Of a stretch of DNA of 64,000 nucleotides, positions 42,088 through 51,262 are shown piece by piece. Each line of letters starts with the position of its first letter. Position 1 is the first letter of the stretch. The DNA comes from JBAXZR01 sp041670165 (GTDB lineage Bacteria; Bacillota; Clostridia; Christensenellales; UBA1242). The stretch spans positions 60,420-124,419 of the forward strand of contig JBAXZR010000001.1 of the NCBI GenBank assembly GCA_041670165.1, in the 5' to 3' direction. Position numbers and translations under genes: made by a program. The notes under the pieces were generated by a model. It saw only the letters and a list, made by a program, of their open reading frames with translations. It did not search any database and was not told the DNA's origin.

Positions 42088-43019
42088 TTAGCCACCTCAC
42101 CAACATTAATAGTTTTTCCACAAAGATAAGCTTTTGCTGTCATTCTTTTTCCATTTGGAGCTTGTATTTCAAGAAGCTCAACACATTCATTGTTGCCACA
42201 TGAAAGTACAAGTCCTTGTTTTGATGAGCTAACAAGAACTGTTCCACAAACTTTTGTTGATGGAATGTCTGTTTTAACCTTAGCAGAAAAAACTTTAAAT
42301 TCTTTTTCGTCAAGACGAACATAAGCGCTTGGACTTGGTGTCATGCCACGAATTTGATTAACAACTTCCTTGGCTGACTTTTCAAGCCACAATTTTCCGT
42401 CTTCTTTTTTAAGCATTGGAAAGTAAGTTGATTCGCTTTCAATTTGGCTTGTTCTTGGACTTGTTCCTTTTTCAATTAAATCTAGTGTTTCAAGCAAAAA
42501 TTCAGGTGCAATAGTTGCAATTTTTTCAGATAGTTCAGCTGAATTTTCAGTTTCTGAAATTTCAATTTCTTTTTTGCAAATTATGTCGCCATTATCAATT
42601 CCTGCTGCAGTGTGCATAATTGTGATGCCTGTTAAAGTTTCGCCATTTATAATTGCCCAGTTTATTGGTGCAGCTCCACGATATTTTGGCAAAAGTGAAG
42701 CATGAATATTTATTGTTCCCAAAGGTGCAATATCCAAAATTTCTTGCGACAAAATTTGTCCATAAGCAAATGTGATAAAAATGTCGGCATTAAGTTCTTT
42801 AAGTGCATTAACACCTTCTTTTCTAATTTTGTTAAATTGATAAACGGGAACATTGTGAGCTAGAGCCACAGATTTAACAGGTGAAAAAACAATTTTTTTA
42901 CCCCTACCCGATTCTTTGTCTGGCTGACAAACAACGCAAGCTATTGTATGTTTTGAAGAAATTAACGCTTCAAGCGTTTTTACTGCTATTTCAGGAGTTC
43001 CTAGAAAAACAATTCTCAT
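42084..43019 (-). CDS. fmt: Methionyl-tRNA formyltransferase
   Basis: 311-residue enzyme that formylates initiator Met-tRNA. Catalytic motif NIHASLLPKYRGAAPI contains the Asn, His and SLLPKYRG signature; GITIMHTAAGIDNGDII follows. The C-terminal OB-like domain (RGMTPSPSAYVRLDEKEFKVFS) binds tRNA. It overlaps def and rlmN by 4 bp each. Confidence 0.98.
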   Translation of the reverse strand: MRIVFLGTPEIAVKTLEALISSKHTIACVVCQPDKESGRGKKIVFSPVKSVALAHNVPVYQFNKIRKEGVNALKELNADIFITFAYGQILSQEILDIAPLGTINIHASLLPKYRGAAPINWAIINGETLTGITIMHTAAGIDNGDIICKKEIEISETENSAELSEKIATIAPEFLLETLDLIEKGTSPRTSQIESESTYFPMLKKEDGKLWLEKSAKEVVNQIRGMTPSPSAYVRLDEKEFKVFSAKVKTDIPSTKVCGTVLVSSSKQGLVLSCGNNECVELLEIQAPNGKRMTAKAYLCGKTINVGEVAK

Positions 43020-43498
43020 TTTTTCTCTCTTTTTACTTTTTTAACAGCATCAGGATTTTCTTTAAAGGATTTATCTGTAAAAACAATGCCGTCAAGATGA
43101 TCAATTTCATGGCTTAGAACCATTGCTAAATCATCAACTCCAACAATTGTAAATGGATTACCAAATCTGTCATAAGCTGAAACAGAAATCAGTGTTGGTC
43201 TTGCAACCCACTCTCTAACACCAACAACACTTAAACAACCTTCACGGCAATATCTTTTGCCTTCTTGATAATTTATAACAGGATTAACGAGTTCCATAAA
43301 CATGTTGTTTGCTTCAATTATAACTACTCGTTTAAGAACTCCAACTTGAACAGCTGCAAGCCCCATTCCATCATTTATTTTCATGGTTTCTTTCATATCG
43401 TCAAGCAAAGTACCCAAGTTTTCATCAAAAACCTTTTGTTCTTTACTTTTTTTTCTTAATAATTCATCTCCAATTATAATAATTTTACGAGTTGCCAT
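43016..43498 (-). CDS. def: Peptide deformylase
   Basis: 160-residue metalloenzyme that removes formyl from new proteins. All three motifs are present: GMGLAAVQVG, EGCLSV with the metal-binding Cys, and HEIDHLDG with two metal-binding His and catalytic Glu. It precedes fmt with a 4-bp overlap and follows priA by 13 bp. Confidence 0.98.
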   Translation of the reverse strand: MATRKIIIIGDELLRKKSKEQKVFDENLGTLLDDMKETMKINDGMGLAAVQVGVLKRVVIIEANNMFMELVNPVINYQEGKRYCREGCLSVVGVREWVARPTLISVSAYDRFGNPFTIVGVDDLAMVLSHEIDHLDGIVFTDKSFKENPDAVKKVKREKK

Positions 43499-43511
43499 GA
43501 CTAAGCTCCTT

Positions 43512-45716
43512 TTAACTTAAATTTTGAGGATTGATTTCTACAAATATTGAAATGTTATTTGCAAGATATTTGTCTGAAATTGCGTATATTTGTTCTGTTA
43601 GGAATGATTCATTTTCTTTTTTAATTCTCATCAAAATTTGATATCTGAATTTGTTTTTAATTCTACTAACTGGTGATTTCATAACCTCAAGAAAAACAAA
43701 ATCCTTTGAGTTTTTAATTTTCAAATCTTTGATTTCATTATAGCATAATTGAAGAGTTTGTCTAACATTTTCTTCATTTTCGCCAGATATTAAAATTCTA
43801 ATTATTTTTGTGAATGGTGGAAACAAAGTAACTTTTCTTAAATTAAATTCCTTTTCAAAGAAACCTTTATAAAAGTAGTTTGCTGCATATTTAAAAACAT
43901 AATGTCTTGGATTGTATGTTTGGAGAATAACTTTTCCATCACTATCTGCTCTTCCTGCCCTGCCAGAAACTTGCGTAATAAGAGCAAAGGTTCGTTCACT
44001 ACTGCGATAATCTGACTGATATAGTCCTTGATCTGCATCAATAATACCCACCAAGGTAACATCTTTAAAATCATGTCCTTTAGCAATCATTTGAGTTCCA
44101 ACCAAAATTGCTGGTAATGTGCTTGCAAACTCTCCTAGTATTTTTTGATGTGCATTTTTAATACTTGTTGTGTCATTATCCATTCTTAGAATTTTTACAT
44201 TTGGAAATAGTTTGTTTAATTCATACACAACTTGTTCTGTTCCAACTGCGCCATGCCTAAGTTTTTCACTGTTGCATTGAGGACAATTTGTAAGCATTTT
44301 AAATCTTTTTCCACAAAAATGGCATTTAAGCCTATTTTCTTCTTTGTGATAAACAAGTGAAACATCACAATCAGAACATTTTGCAACATAACCACAATTA
44401 GTGCACATAACAAAAGAAGTAAATCCTCTTCTGTTTAGAAAAATCATTGCTTGTTTTTTTGAAGCAATGCATTCATCAAGCACTGATTTAAGCGAACAAG
44501 AAAACATGCTGTTATTTCCGTGTCTAATTTCATCAAGCATATCAACAATTTGGATTGAAGGAAGGTTTTTGCCATTAATTCTTTCAGGCAATTCAAGAAG
44601 TTTAAATTCACCGTCAATTGCTTTTGAATAAGAAGAAATTGATGGTGTTGCACTACCCAGAACAAGCGGACAATTGTTAAATTTTGCCCTAAAATCAGCA
44701 ACAGTATGAGTGTCATATCTAGGATCACTTTCACTAATGTAGGATTGTTCATGCTCTTCATCAATAATTACAATTCCAACATTTTCAATTGGAGCAAAAA
44801 TTGCTGATCTTGCACCAATCACAATTTTTGCTTTTCCATTTCTTATTCTATTCCATTCATCATATCTTTCACCAACAGAAAGACTGCTATGAATAATGGC
44901 AACATTATCACCAAATCGTGATTTAAAAAGAGAAAACATTTGTGGGGTTAAAGCAATTTCAGGAACAAGCATAATTGCGCTCTTCCCATTGTTTACTGCT
45001 TTAGAAATAAGATTTAAATATACTTCAGTTTTTCCACTTCCAGTAACGCCATGAAGCAAATATGTTTTGTTTAAATTTAAATCAACACAATTAACTGCGT
45101 TTTGTTGCATTTTGGTTAAAACAAAATTTTCTCGTGATTTTTTGGTGTAGTCAGGATTTCTAGAAACTTGACTAAATTTAATTTTTAAAATATTTTTATC
45201 AACGAGAGCTTTTATGGAGGCAGGAGAAAATTTTTCAGTTAATATTGAAGATTTTTCTTCTTTATGGCATTGAAAATATTCAAGAATTGCAATTTGCGAT
45301 TTGGCTTGTTTCTTTGTTGAAAGTTTTTCTTTTTCAAGGTCAATTTCATCATTAACAACAAAATATCTTTCTTGTTTATCTTTAACTTTTCCACCACGCA
45401 TTTGTGCAGGTAAAAAAAGTCTTAGAACAGACACCCTTTTTAAATGAAATTCTTTGCACATGAATCCGCATAGGTTAAGCATTTCTTTTGTTATTGCTGG
45501 AAGAAAATCTAAAACTTTAAAAATTGGTTTAATTTTTTCAGCTGGAACAAGTGATTTGTCTTTAATTGCAACAACAAATCCTTCAATTTTTCTGTTACCA
45601 AAAAAGACTTCCACACGGCTTCCAGCTTGGCATGTGAAAGATGATTCATCAATTAAGTAATCAAAAACTCGATCAACGGCTGAGTTTTGAACATCAACAA
45701 TCACTTCTGCAAACAT
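43512..45716 (-). CDS. priA: Primosomal protein PriA (replication restart helicase)
   Basis: 734-residue superfamily 2 helicase. The N-terminal DNA 3'-end-binding domain is followed by helicase motif I LLHGVTGSGKTEVYL, DEEH box IIDEEHEQSYISE and LVLGSATPS. The zinc-binding insert has paired cysteines in CTNCGYVAKCSDC, CHFCGKRF and CPQC. The C-terminal helicase lobe has RGGRAD-like VSGRAGRADSDG. A terminator separates it from rpoZ, and AAAGAGAG precedes the ATG. Confidence 0.98.
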   Translation of the reverse strand: MFAEVIVDVQNSAVDRVFDYLIDESSFTCQAGSRVEVFFGNRKIEGFVVAIKDKSLVPAEKIKPIFKVLDFLPAITKEMLNLCGFMCKEFHLKRVSVLRLFLPAQMRGGKVKDKQERYFVVNDEIDLEKEKLSTKKQAKSQIAILEYFQCHKEEKSSILTEKFSPASIKALVDKNILKIKFSQVSRNPDYTKKSRENFVLTKMQQNAVNCVDLNLNKTYLLHGVTGSGKTEVYLNLISKAVNNGKSAIMLVPEIALTPQMFSLFKSRFGDNVAIIHSSLSVGERYDEWNRIRNGKAKIVIGARSAIFAPIENVGIVIIDEEHEQSYISESDPRYDTHTVADFRAKFNNCPLVLGSATPSISSYSKAIDGEFKLLELPERINGKNLPSIQIVDMLDEIRHGNNSMFSCSLKSVLDECIASKKQAMIFLNRRGFTSFVMCTNCGYVAKCSDCDVSLVYHKEENRLKCHFCGKRFKMLTNCPQCNSEKLRHGAVGTEQVVYELNKLFPNVKILRMDNDTTSIKNAHQKILGEFASTLPAILVGTQMIAKGHDFKDVTLVGIIDADQGLYQSDYRSSERTFALITQVSGRAGRADSDGKVILQTYNPRHYVFKYAANYFYKGFFEKEFNLRKVTLFPPFTKIIRILISGENEENVRQTLQLCYNEIKDLKIKNSKDFVFLEVMKSPVSRIKNKFRYQILMRIKKENESFLTEQIYAISDKYLANNISIFVEINPQNLS

Positions 45717-45725
45717 AATCTCTCT

Positions 45726-45767
45726 TTAAAAAAAATAATTCCATACTGCACAAATGACAGCATGGAA
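45726..45767 (-). terminator. Terminator between rpoZ and priA
   Basis: Minus strand: TTCCATGCTG (45767-45758) and CAGTATGGAA (45748-45739) pair with one G-T, followed by TTATTTTTTTT. It would separate rpoZ transcripts from the priA operon or allow partial read-through. Confidence 0.85.
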
Positions 45768-45777
45768 CTTTCTTATC

Positions 45778-45984
45778 CTAGTTGGATTCAACATGGCTTG
45801 CAACAACTTTTCCATCGTACACTTCTTCAGCTGCAAGTGTAATACTCTTTTTGTCAGAAACAGCAAGTTCAGCTGGAATTTTTTTCTCCAATTCCTTTGC
45901 TCTTTTTGCGATTAAGCAAGAAAGAATGTATTTGTTATCTTCAGTTTTAGCTGCGAGTTCATCAATTGGTGGTTCACACATCAT
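45778..45984 (-). CDS. rpoZ: DNA-directed RNA polymerase omega subunit
   Basis: 68 residues after start correction. The core PPIDELAAKTEDNKYILSCLIAKRAKEL matches the family (tested here as PPIDEL, NKYIL and KRAKEL). The frame opens at 46023, but the first 13 residues are not omega-like; AAGGGGA lies 10 nt before ATG 45984. In many Firmicutes gmk precedes and coaBC follows rpoZ; neither is here. Confidence 0.9.
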   Translation of the reverse strand: MMCEPPIDELAAKTEDNKYILSCLIAKRAKELEKKIPAELAVSDKKSITLAAEEVYDGKVVASHVESN

Positions 45985-46013
45985 AAATTTTAAATCCCCT
46001 TTACTAAGAAAGC

Positions 46014-46042
46014 ATTTTAACACACAAATTCTGTTTTGTGAA
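46014..46042 (-). promoter_or_regulatory. rpoZ promoter
   Basis: Minus strand: TTCACA (46042-46037), 17 nt, TAAAAT (46019-46014), giving a leader of about 24 nt before ATG 45984. Confidence 0.7.
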
Positions 46043-46187
46043 GCTATTTTTAATTTATTTTAAATGCTTAAAGATAAATTATTTTTCTTTTCTCATTATA
46101 CTTAAGAAAAAATTAGATTTTTTTAAGAATAATTTATTAAACCTAACAAAAATTTCTTGTATGAGATTTTTTATTTTTTATAACAAA

Positions 46188-48140
46188 TTATGAATTAATC
46201 ATATTCATAAATTCAGTTTCAGAAATGATTTTGATTCCAAGTTCTTTTGCTTTTTGAAGTTTGTTTCCTGCATTTTCGCCAACAAGAACAAATGAGGTTT
46301 TTGTTGAAACAGATGATACAACTTCTCCACCAGCTTTTTCAATAATTTTTGTTGCTTCTTCTCTCGAATAATTTTCTAGAGTTCCTGTAAGGACAATTTT
46401 TTGACCAAGAAGAATTTGATTTGAACTAATATAGTTTTCTTTAATTTTAATTCCGCAGTCAATTAGATTATTTATTTCCAAAGAAAATTTTGGTTCGGCA
46501 AAATAATCAGAAATTTCTTTTGCCATAACTTCGCCAAAATTGTTCAAAGCAAGCAAATCTTCAAATGTTGCATTCATAAGGTTGTTTAGAGTTCCAAATC
46601 GCTTTGCTAAATCTTTTGATGCTTTAACTCCAATTTCTGAAATTCCAAGAGCATAAATAAAGTTATATAAATAAGGATTTTTACTTTTTTCAATTGAGTT
46701 AATTATGTTTTGTGCTTTTTTTTGTTTAAAACCATCAAGTTTCAACAAATCATCAATTGTCAGATTGTATAGTTCAGAACAATTTTTTAAACCTAGTTTT
46801 TCAAAAAGTGCCAAAGCGGTTTGCTCTGAAACTCCTTCAATATTCATTGCATCACGACTTGTGAAATGAGTAAATCTGCCAACAATTTGTGATGGACAGT
46901 TGTCAAAGTTTTTGCAAAACAAATTTACACCGTCATGAACGAGCTTTGCTCCACAACTTGGACAATTCTCAGGCTCAATAGGCACAGTTCCAATGTTTTT
47001 GTCGCCTGCAACACCCAAAATTTCTGGAATAACTTCATTGCTTCTTCTAACGAATACTCTTCCGCCAATTTTTACTTGCTTACGCATAATATCATCAATA
47101 TTGTTTAAAGTTGCTTTTTGAATTGTTGCACCACTAAGTTCAACAGGTTCAATTTCAGCAATTGGAGTAACCTTTCCTGTTCGTCCAACACTCCAAAAAA
47201 CTGATTTCAAAACAGTTGAAAGCTCTTCTGCTTCGAATTTGTAAGCCATTGCCCATTTGGGAAATTTACTTGTTTTTCCTAGTTCATCTCGGAATGCAAT
47301 CTGATTTAATTTAAGAACAACTCCATCAATTAAAATATTTATGTTTGTTCTATTTTCTCCAATTTGTTTAATCGTTTTTTCCATTTCGGAAAATTTAGTT
47401 AGCTTTTCAAAAAAATTTCCAACCAAAAAGTTGTTAATCTTTAAAAAAATTTTCATTTCTTCTTGCGTTTCAAATTTTTCACTATCACAAAATGGAATAT
47501 TATACGCAAAAAAATCCAAATTTCTTTTTGCAGTTTCCTTTGGGTCTAAATTTCTTATTGCTCCAGCTGCGGCATTTCTTGCATTTTTTAAAGGTTCATT
47601 GTTATTTTTGTTGTAGTCTTTAAGATTTGATAAAAGCATAAGCCCTTCACCAACAACAATCAATTTTCCTTTAAAAGGAATTTTTAATGGAACACTTTTT
47701 ATTGTTTTTATTTGATTTGTTACATTTTCACCAATAATTCCATTGCCTCTAGTTGCAGCCAGTTTCAAATTTCCATCAATATATGTTAAACTAAGTGAAA
47801 GTCCGTCAAATTTATATTCAAGAGCAAATTCAGCCTTGTTAATTTTAGATTTAACACCATCAACCCAAGATTGAAGCTCTGAAAGAGATTGGCATTTTGC
47901 CAAACTTTGTAATGGATATTCATGAATAACCTTTTCAAATCCTTCAAGAACTTCACCGCCAACACGATTTGTTGGTGAATCTGGTAATATAGTTCCAAGT
48001 TCTTTTTCTAAAGCAATTAATTCATCAGAGAGTTTGTCATATTCAGCATCAGCAACTGAAGGGTTATCTAAAACATAATAATCATAAGCAAGCTTTGAAA
48101 CAATTGCTGTCAATTCTTCAAGTCTTTGTTTTTTATTCAT
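46188..48140 (-). CDS. ligA: NAD-dependent DNA ligase
   Basis: 650-residue replicative ligase. The Ia domain binds NAD at the N-terminus, the active-site lysine is in ALEYKFDGLSLSLTY near residue 110, and FPKWAMAYKFEAEE marks the adenylation domain end. Then come the OB-fold, a Cys4 zinc finger (NCPSCGAKL, FCKNFDNCPSQ), helix-hairpin-helix repeats and a C-terminal BRCT domain (GQKIVLTGTLENYSREEA). The start is ATG 48140 with AAGGAGCAAG upstream; seven further residues in the frame belong to the pcrA overlap. Confidence 0.98.
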   Translation of the reverse strand: MNKKQRLEELTAIVSKLAYDYYVLDNPSVADAEYDKLSDELIALEKELGTILPDSPTNRVGGEVLEGFEKVIHEYPLQSLAKCQSLSELQSWVDGVKSKINKAEFALEYKFDGLSLSLTYIDGNLKLAATRGNGIIGENVTNQIKTIKSVPLKIPFKGKLIVVGEGLMLLSNLKDYNKNNNEPLKNARNAAAGAIRNLDPKETAKRNLDFFAYNIPFCDSEKFETQEEMKIFLKINNFLVGNFFEKLTKFSEMEKTIKQIGENRTNINILIDGVVLKLNQIAFRDELGKTSKFPKWAMAYKFEAEELSTVLKSVFWSVGRTGKVTPIAEIEPVELSGATIQKATLNNIDDIMRKQVKIGGRVFVRRSNEVIPEILGVAGDKNIGTVPIEPENCPSCGAKLVHDGVNLFCKNFDNCPSQIVGRFTHFTSRDAMNIEGVSEQTALALFEKLGLKNCSELYNLTIDDLLKLDGFKQKKAQNIINSIEKSKNPYLYNFIYALGISEIGVKASKDLAKRFGTLNNLMNATFEDLLALNNFGEVMAKEISDYFAEPKFSLEINNLIDCGIKIKENYISSNQILLGQKIVLTGTLENYSREEATKIIEKAGGEVVSSVSTKTSFVLVGENAGNKLQKAKELGIKIISETEFMNMINS

Positions 48141-50364
48141 TATCTTGCTCCTTGTTAACAATTGTTAGTGGTGCTAAATCTTTCATTAATGATTTCTTGC
48201 CAAAACCATCAAAAATTATATCTACAACATCACCATCAAGTTTTTCAACAACTCCTTGTCCAAACCTTGGGTGTTCAACAACCATTCCAGAAATAAGAGT
48301 TAAATTGTTTTTGTTAACAACCTTTTGAACTTCTTTGAAAACAGGCTTAACAAATTTTACTTGAGTGTTTTCTTTTCCTGAAAAATTTTGCTGAGAGTAA
48401 TCACTATATTTTGTTGCTTCTTCAAATTGCTTTCTTTGTTCGTTTTCCCATTTTGCTGAAGTATCACCTAGTCCCATTTCGGACAAAAATCTGCTCTGAA
48501 GCGTAAAATCTCTTTTGCCGTACATAAATCTTGTTTTGCAACAAGTTAAGAAAAGTCTTTGCTCTGCCCTTGTAATTGCAACATACATCAATCTTCTTTC
48601 TTCTTCAAGATCAAAAGGTGAATTCATTGCTCTACTTATTGGAAAACATTTTTCTTCAAGTCCAACAACAAACACATTTTTAAATTCCAAACCTTTGACA
48701 GAGTGGACAGTTGCAATGGTAACATTGTTGTTTTCTTGATCCATTGAATCAATATCACTGATAAGAGAAATGCTTTCAAGATAATCTTGAAGAGTTGCTT
48801 CGCTATTTTTTTCTTGAAATTCGCTTGTTGCAACAATAAAGCTGTCTATATTCATGATTTTGTTTTGATCTTCTTCACTCTTTGTTGGGTAAGCCGATTT
48901 AATTCCAAACTTTTTAACAACTTCAATAACAAAATCTTCCAGTTTTAGTTTCGGTAAAAGCTCTTCAAGTTCAATTAAAGCAGTTGAGAAATTTGCAATT
49001 TTTTCAATTAAGGTTTTGGGTAAATTCAAAGTTTGAATTTTTTTGATTGTTTCAAGAAGACTGAATCCTTTTGCCATACCTTCTTGTCTAATTTTTTCAA
49101 TAGCAGCGTCCCCAAGCCCTCGCTTAGGGAAATTGATTATTCTTAGAAGTGAATTTTCATCTCTTTTGTTAACAAAAAGTCTTAAAAAAGCAACTATATT
49201 TTTAATTTCTGCTCTTTCAAAGAATTTCATTCCACCAAAAAGTCTGTGTGGTATGTTATAAGACATAAAGGCTTGTTCAAATGGAAGTGTCAAAGCATTT
49301 AATCGGCATAAAACAACAATATCAGAAAATTTTTCACCGCTATCAACAAGTTTAAGAATGCTTTGAGCAACATATGAAGCTTCTTCTTGTTCATCATAGC
49401 ATTTTTTGAAAACAACATTTTCACCTTGTTCGTTTTCTGTAAACAATTTTTTGTCAAATCGTTGTTTGTTGTTAACAATAATTTTGTTAGCATAATTAAG
49501 TATACTTTTTGTTGAACGATAATTTCGTTCTAGCTTAAAAGTTTGACAACCGGGAAAATCTTTTGTAAATCTAAATATATTTTCAAATTCAGCACCACGC
49601 CATGAGTATATGCTTTGGTCTTCATCTCCAACAACAAAAACATTTTTTGAGCCACCAGATAATAATCTCACAAGGTCATATTGAATTTTGTTTGTATCTT
49701 GAAATTCATCAACAAGAACATACTTAAACCTTTGTTGATATCTTTTTAAAACTTCAGGATTTTTGACAAAAAGTTCTTTGGTTTTGATTAGTAAATCATC
49801 AAAATCTAATGCATTATTTCTTTTTAATTCAGCTTCATACATTGAAAAAATTCTGATTATTTCCGAAATATTTTGTTCATAAGAAAATTGAATCAAATAT
49901 TCTGAAATATCTCTATTATTTGTTTTTATATTTCCAATATGAAATTGAATTTTTTTAATAAATTCTTTGTCATTAATACCTTTTTCGTCAAGGATTTTTT
50001 TAAGAACCTTTTCAGTGTCTTGGTCGCTATAAATTGAAAAATCACTTGAGTATCCATCAATGCAACCAATATAAGACCTTAAAATTCTTACGCACATGCT
50101 GTGAAAAGTGGAAATCCAAACACGGTTTCCACCATCAACCATTTTTGAAACTCTTTCTTTCATTTCATTTGCTGCTTTGTTTGTGAATGTTATTGCAATA
50201 ATACTTTCAGGTTCAACACCTTTTTCACAAATCAAATAAGCAATTCTGTGAGTTAACAATCTGGTTTTTCCACTACCCGCACCAGCGGTAACCAAAACAG
50301 CACCTTCAAGTGCAAAAAGTGCTTTTTTTTGTTCGTCATTAAGCGATGATATATCAAAATTCAT
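48133..50364 (-). CDS. pcrA: ATP-dependent DNA helicase PcrA (UvrD family)
   Basis: 743-residue superfamily 1 helicase. Motif I is TAGAGSGKTRLLTHRI, motif II VDEFQDTN, motif III VGDEDQSIYSWRGAEFENI, and motif VI VAITRAEQRLFLTC. The C-terminal Tudor-like domain VVEHPRFGQGVVEKLDGD binds RNA polymerase in related proteins. It forms a pcrA-ligA operon (8-bp overlap), common in Firmicutes. The ATG lacks a ribosome site and is predicted to be leaderless. Confidence 0.98.
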   Translation of the reverse strand: MNFDISSLNDEQKKALFALEGAVLVTAGAGSGKTRLLTHRIAYLICEKGVEPESIIAITFTNKAANEMKERVSKMVDGGNRVWISTFHSMCVRILRSYIGCIDGYSSDFSIYSDQDTEKVLKKILDEKGINDKEFIKKIQFHIGNIKTNNRDISEYLIQFSYEQNISEIIRIFSMYEAELKRNNALDFDDLLIKTKELFVKNPEVLKRYQQRFKYVLVDEFQDTNKIQYDLVRLLSGGSKNVFVVGDEDQSIYSWRGAEFENIFRFTKDFPGCQTFKLERNYRSTKSILNYANKIIVNNKQRFDKKLFTENEQGENVVFKKCYDEQEEASYVAQSILKLVDSGEKFSDIVVLCRLNALTLPFEQAFMSYNIPHRLFGGMKFFERAEIKNIVAFLRLFVNKRDENSLLRIINFPKRGLGDAAIEKIRQEGMAKGFSLLETIKKIQTLNLPKTLIEKIANFSTALIELEELLPKLKLEDFVIEVVKKFGIKSAYPTKSEEDQNKIMNIDSFIVATSEFQEKNSEATLQDYLESISLISDIDSMDQENNNVTIATVHSVKGLEFKNVFVVGLEEKCFPISRAMNSPFDLEEERRLMYVAITRAEQRLFLTCCKTRFMYGKRDFTLQSRFLSEMGLGDTSAKWENEQRKQFEEATKYSDYSQQNFSGKENTQVKFVKPVFKEVQKVVNKNNLTLISGMVVEHPRFGQGVVEKLDGDVVDIIFDGFGKKSLMKDLAPLTIVNKEQDNE

Positions 50365-50370
50365 GATTGT

Positions 50371-50399
50371 ATGTTAACATATTAGTGTCTTTTTTACAA
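50371..50399 (-). promoter_or_regulatory. Leaderless promoter of pcrA-ligA
   Basis: Minus strand: TTGTAA (50399-50394), 17 nt, TAACAT (50376-50371), then 6 nt (ACAATC) and the ATG at 50364. The boxes are only moderate, but the geometry is identical to that of the other leaderless genes. Confidence 0.6.
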
Positions 50400-50404
50400 C
50401 CAAA

Positions 50405-50785
50405 TCAAGAGATTTCTCTTTCTAATTGATTATCGTTTTTTTCTTTATTAAATCTATCTTTTAATGTATTAAATTTCTCTATCATTCTAACAATGTAAGC
50501 ATCTCTTTCAAGTGTTGAAAGACTTTTAAATTTTGTTTGATCAATTAATTGACCGATTGGATTTGTAACATTTTCATTTTGAGAAAAAATCTCTTTAAGT
50601 TTGGAATAAAGAAGTTCATCTTCTTCATTGCTTAATAGAACTTTTTCTTGAATGTATCGGATTTTTGGAGGGTTTTCCGTTGTTTGATTGCACACTCCAC
50701 TAGATACTCTTGCATTTCTTGCAAGTCTTTTTTTTGCCTGTTCGGCAAGTAGTTTTAAATTTAGTCTTCCACTTTGTTCATACAT
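50405..50785 (-). CDS. Unknown 126-residue protein upstream of pcrA
   Basis: I do not recognise it. It is hydrophilic, basic at the N-terminus (LKLLAEQAKKRLARNARVSSG) and helical toward the C-terminus (FKSLSTLERDAYIVRMIEKFNTLKDR region). There is no membrane segment. AAGGGG precedes the ATG by 8 nt, so it is likely expressed. It stops 41 bp before the pcrA start, inside the pcrA promoter region, so read-through is possible. Function unknown. Confidence 0.75.
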   Translation of the reverse strand: MYEQSGRLNLKLLAEQAKKRLARNARVSSGVCNQTTENPPKIRYIQEKVLLSNEEDELLYSKLKEIFSQNENVTNPIGQLIDQTKFKSLSTLERDAYIVRMIEKFNTLKDRFNKEKNDNQLEREIS

Positions 50786-50910
50786 ATTTTTTTCCCCTTG
50801 TTAAATTTATACAATAAATTTATATCATTATTAGCAAAAAGCAAACGAAAAAAAATGTAATAATATAACTTGTTTTGTCGAAAAAAATTATTTAGAAATT
50901 ATTATTAAAA

Positions 50911-50934
50911 AAAACAACCAATATAGGTTGTTTT
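50911..50934 (-). terminator. rpsU terminator
   Basis: AAAACAACC (50911-50919) pairs with GGTTGTTTT (50926-50934), followed on the minus strand by T8, 20 nt after the rpsU stop. Confidence 0.9.
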
Positions 50935-50953
50935 AGGTTTAAAACTAAAAAAT

Positions 50954-51133
50954 TTATCTTTTTTTAAGTTTTTTACGGGCAGCAATGCTTTTTTCTTTAG
51001 CAGCAACGCTAGGTTTTTTATAAGCTTCTTTCTTACGAAGGTCGCCGATAATTCCGTCTTTTTGGCATTTTCTCTTAAAACGCTTAAGAGCACTTTCCAA
51101 ATTTTCGTTTTCACCAACTTTGATTGTAGTCAT
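50954..51133 (-). CDS. rpsU: 30S ribosomal protein S21
   Basis: 59 residues: TTIKVGENENLESALKRFKR at the start, then the basic C-terminal tail KKPSVAAKEKSIAARKKL. It is close to standard length. A GTG 12 nt upstream could also start it, but ATG 51133 aligns with the family start and has AGGCGGTG 9 nt before it. In Bacillus it lies directly after the mtaB gene; here one unknown membrane gene and the HIT gene lie between. Confidence 0.95.
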   Translation of the reverse strand: MTTIKVGENENLESALKRFKRKCQKDGIIGDLRKKEAYKKPSVAAKEKSIAARKKLKKR

Positions 51134-51262
51134 TCTTTTTTTCACCGCCTTTCCGTTTAAATTTCAGTGCTTAATATACATTATAACTATGCTTATGTCA
51201 ATCTTTTTATTGATATTTTTTGTGTAATGTGTTATTATAAGGCATAAATATTGAGGTTTTAT

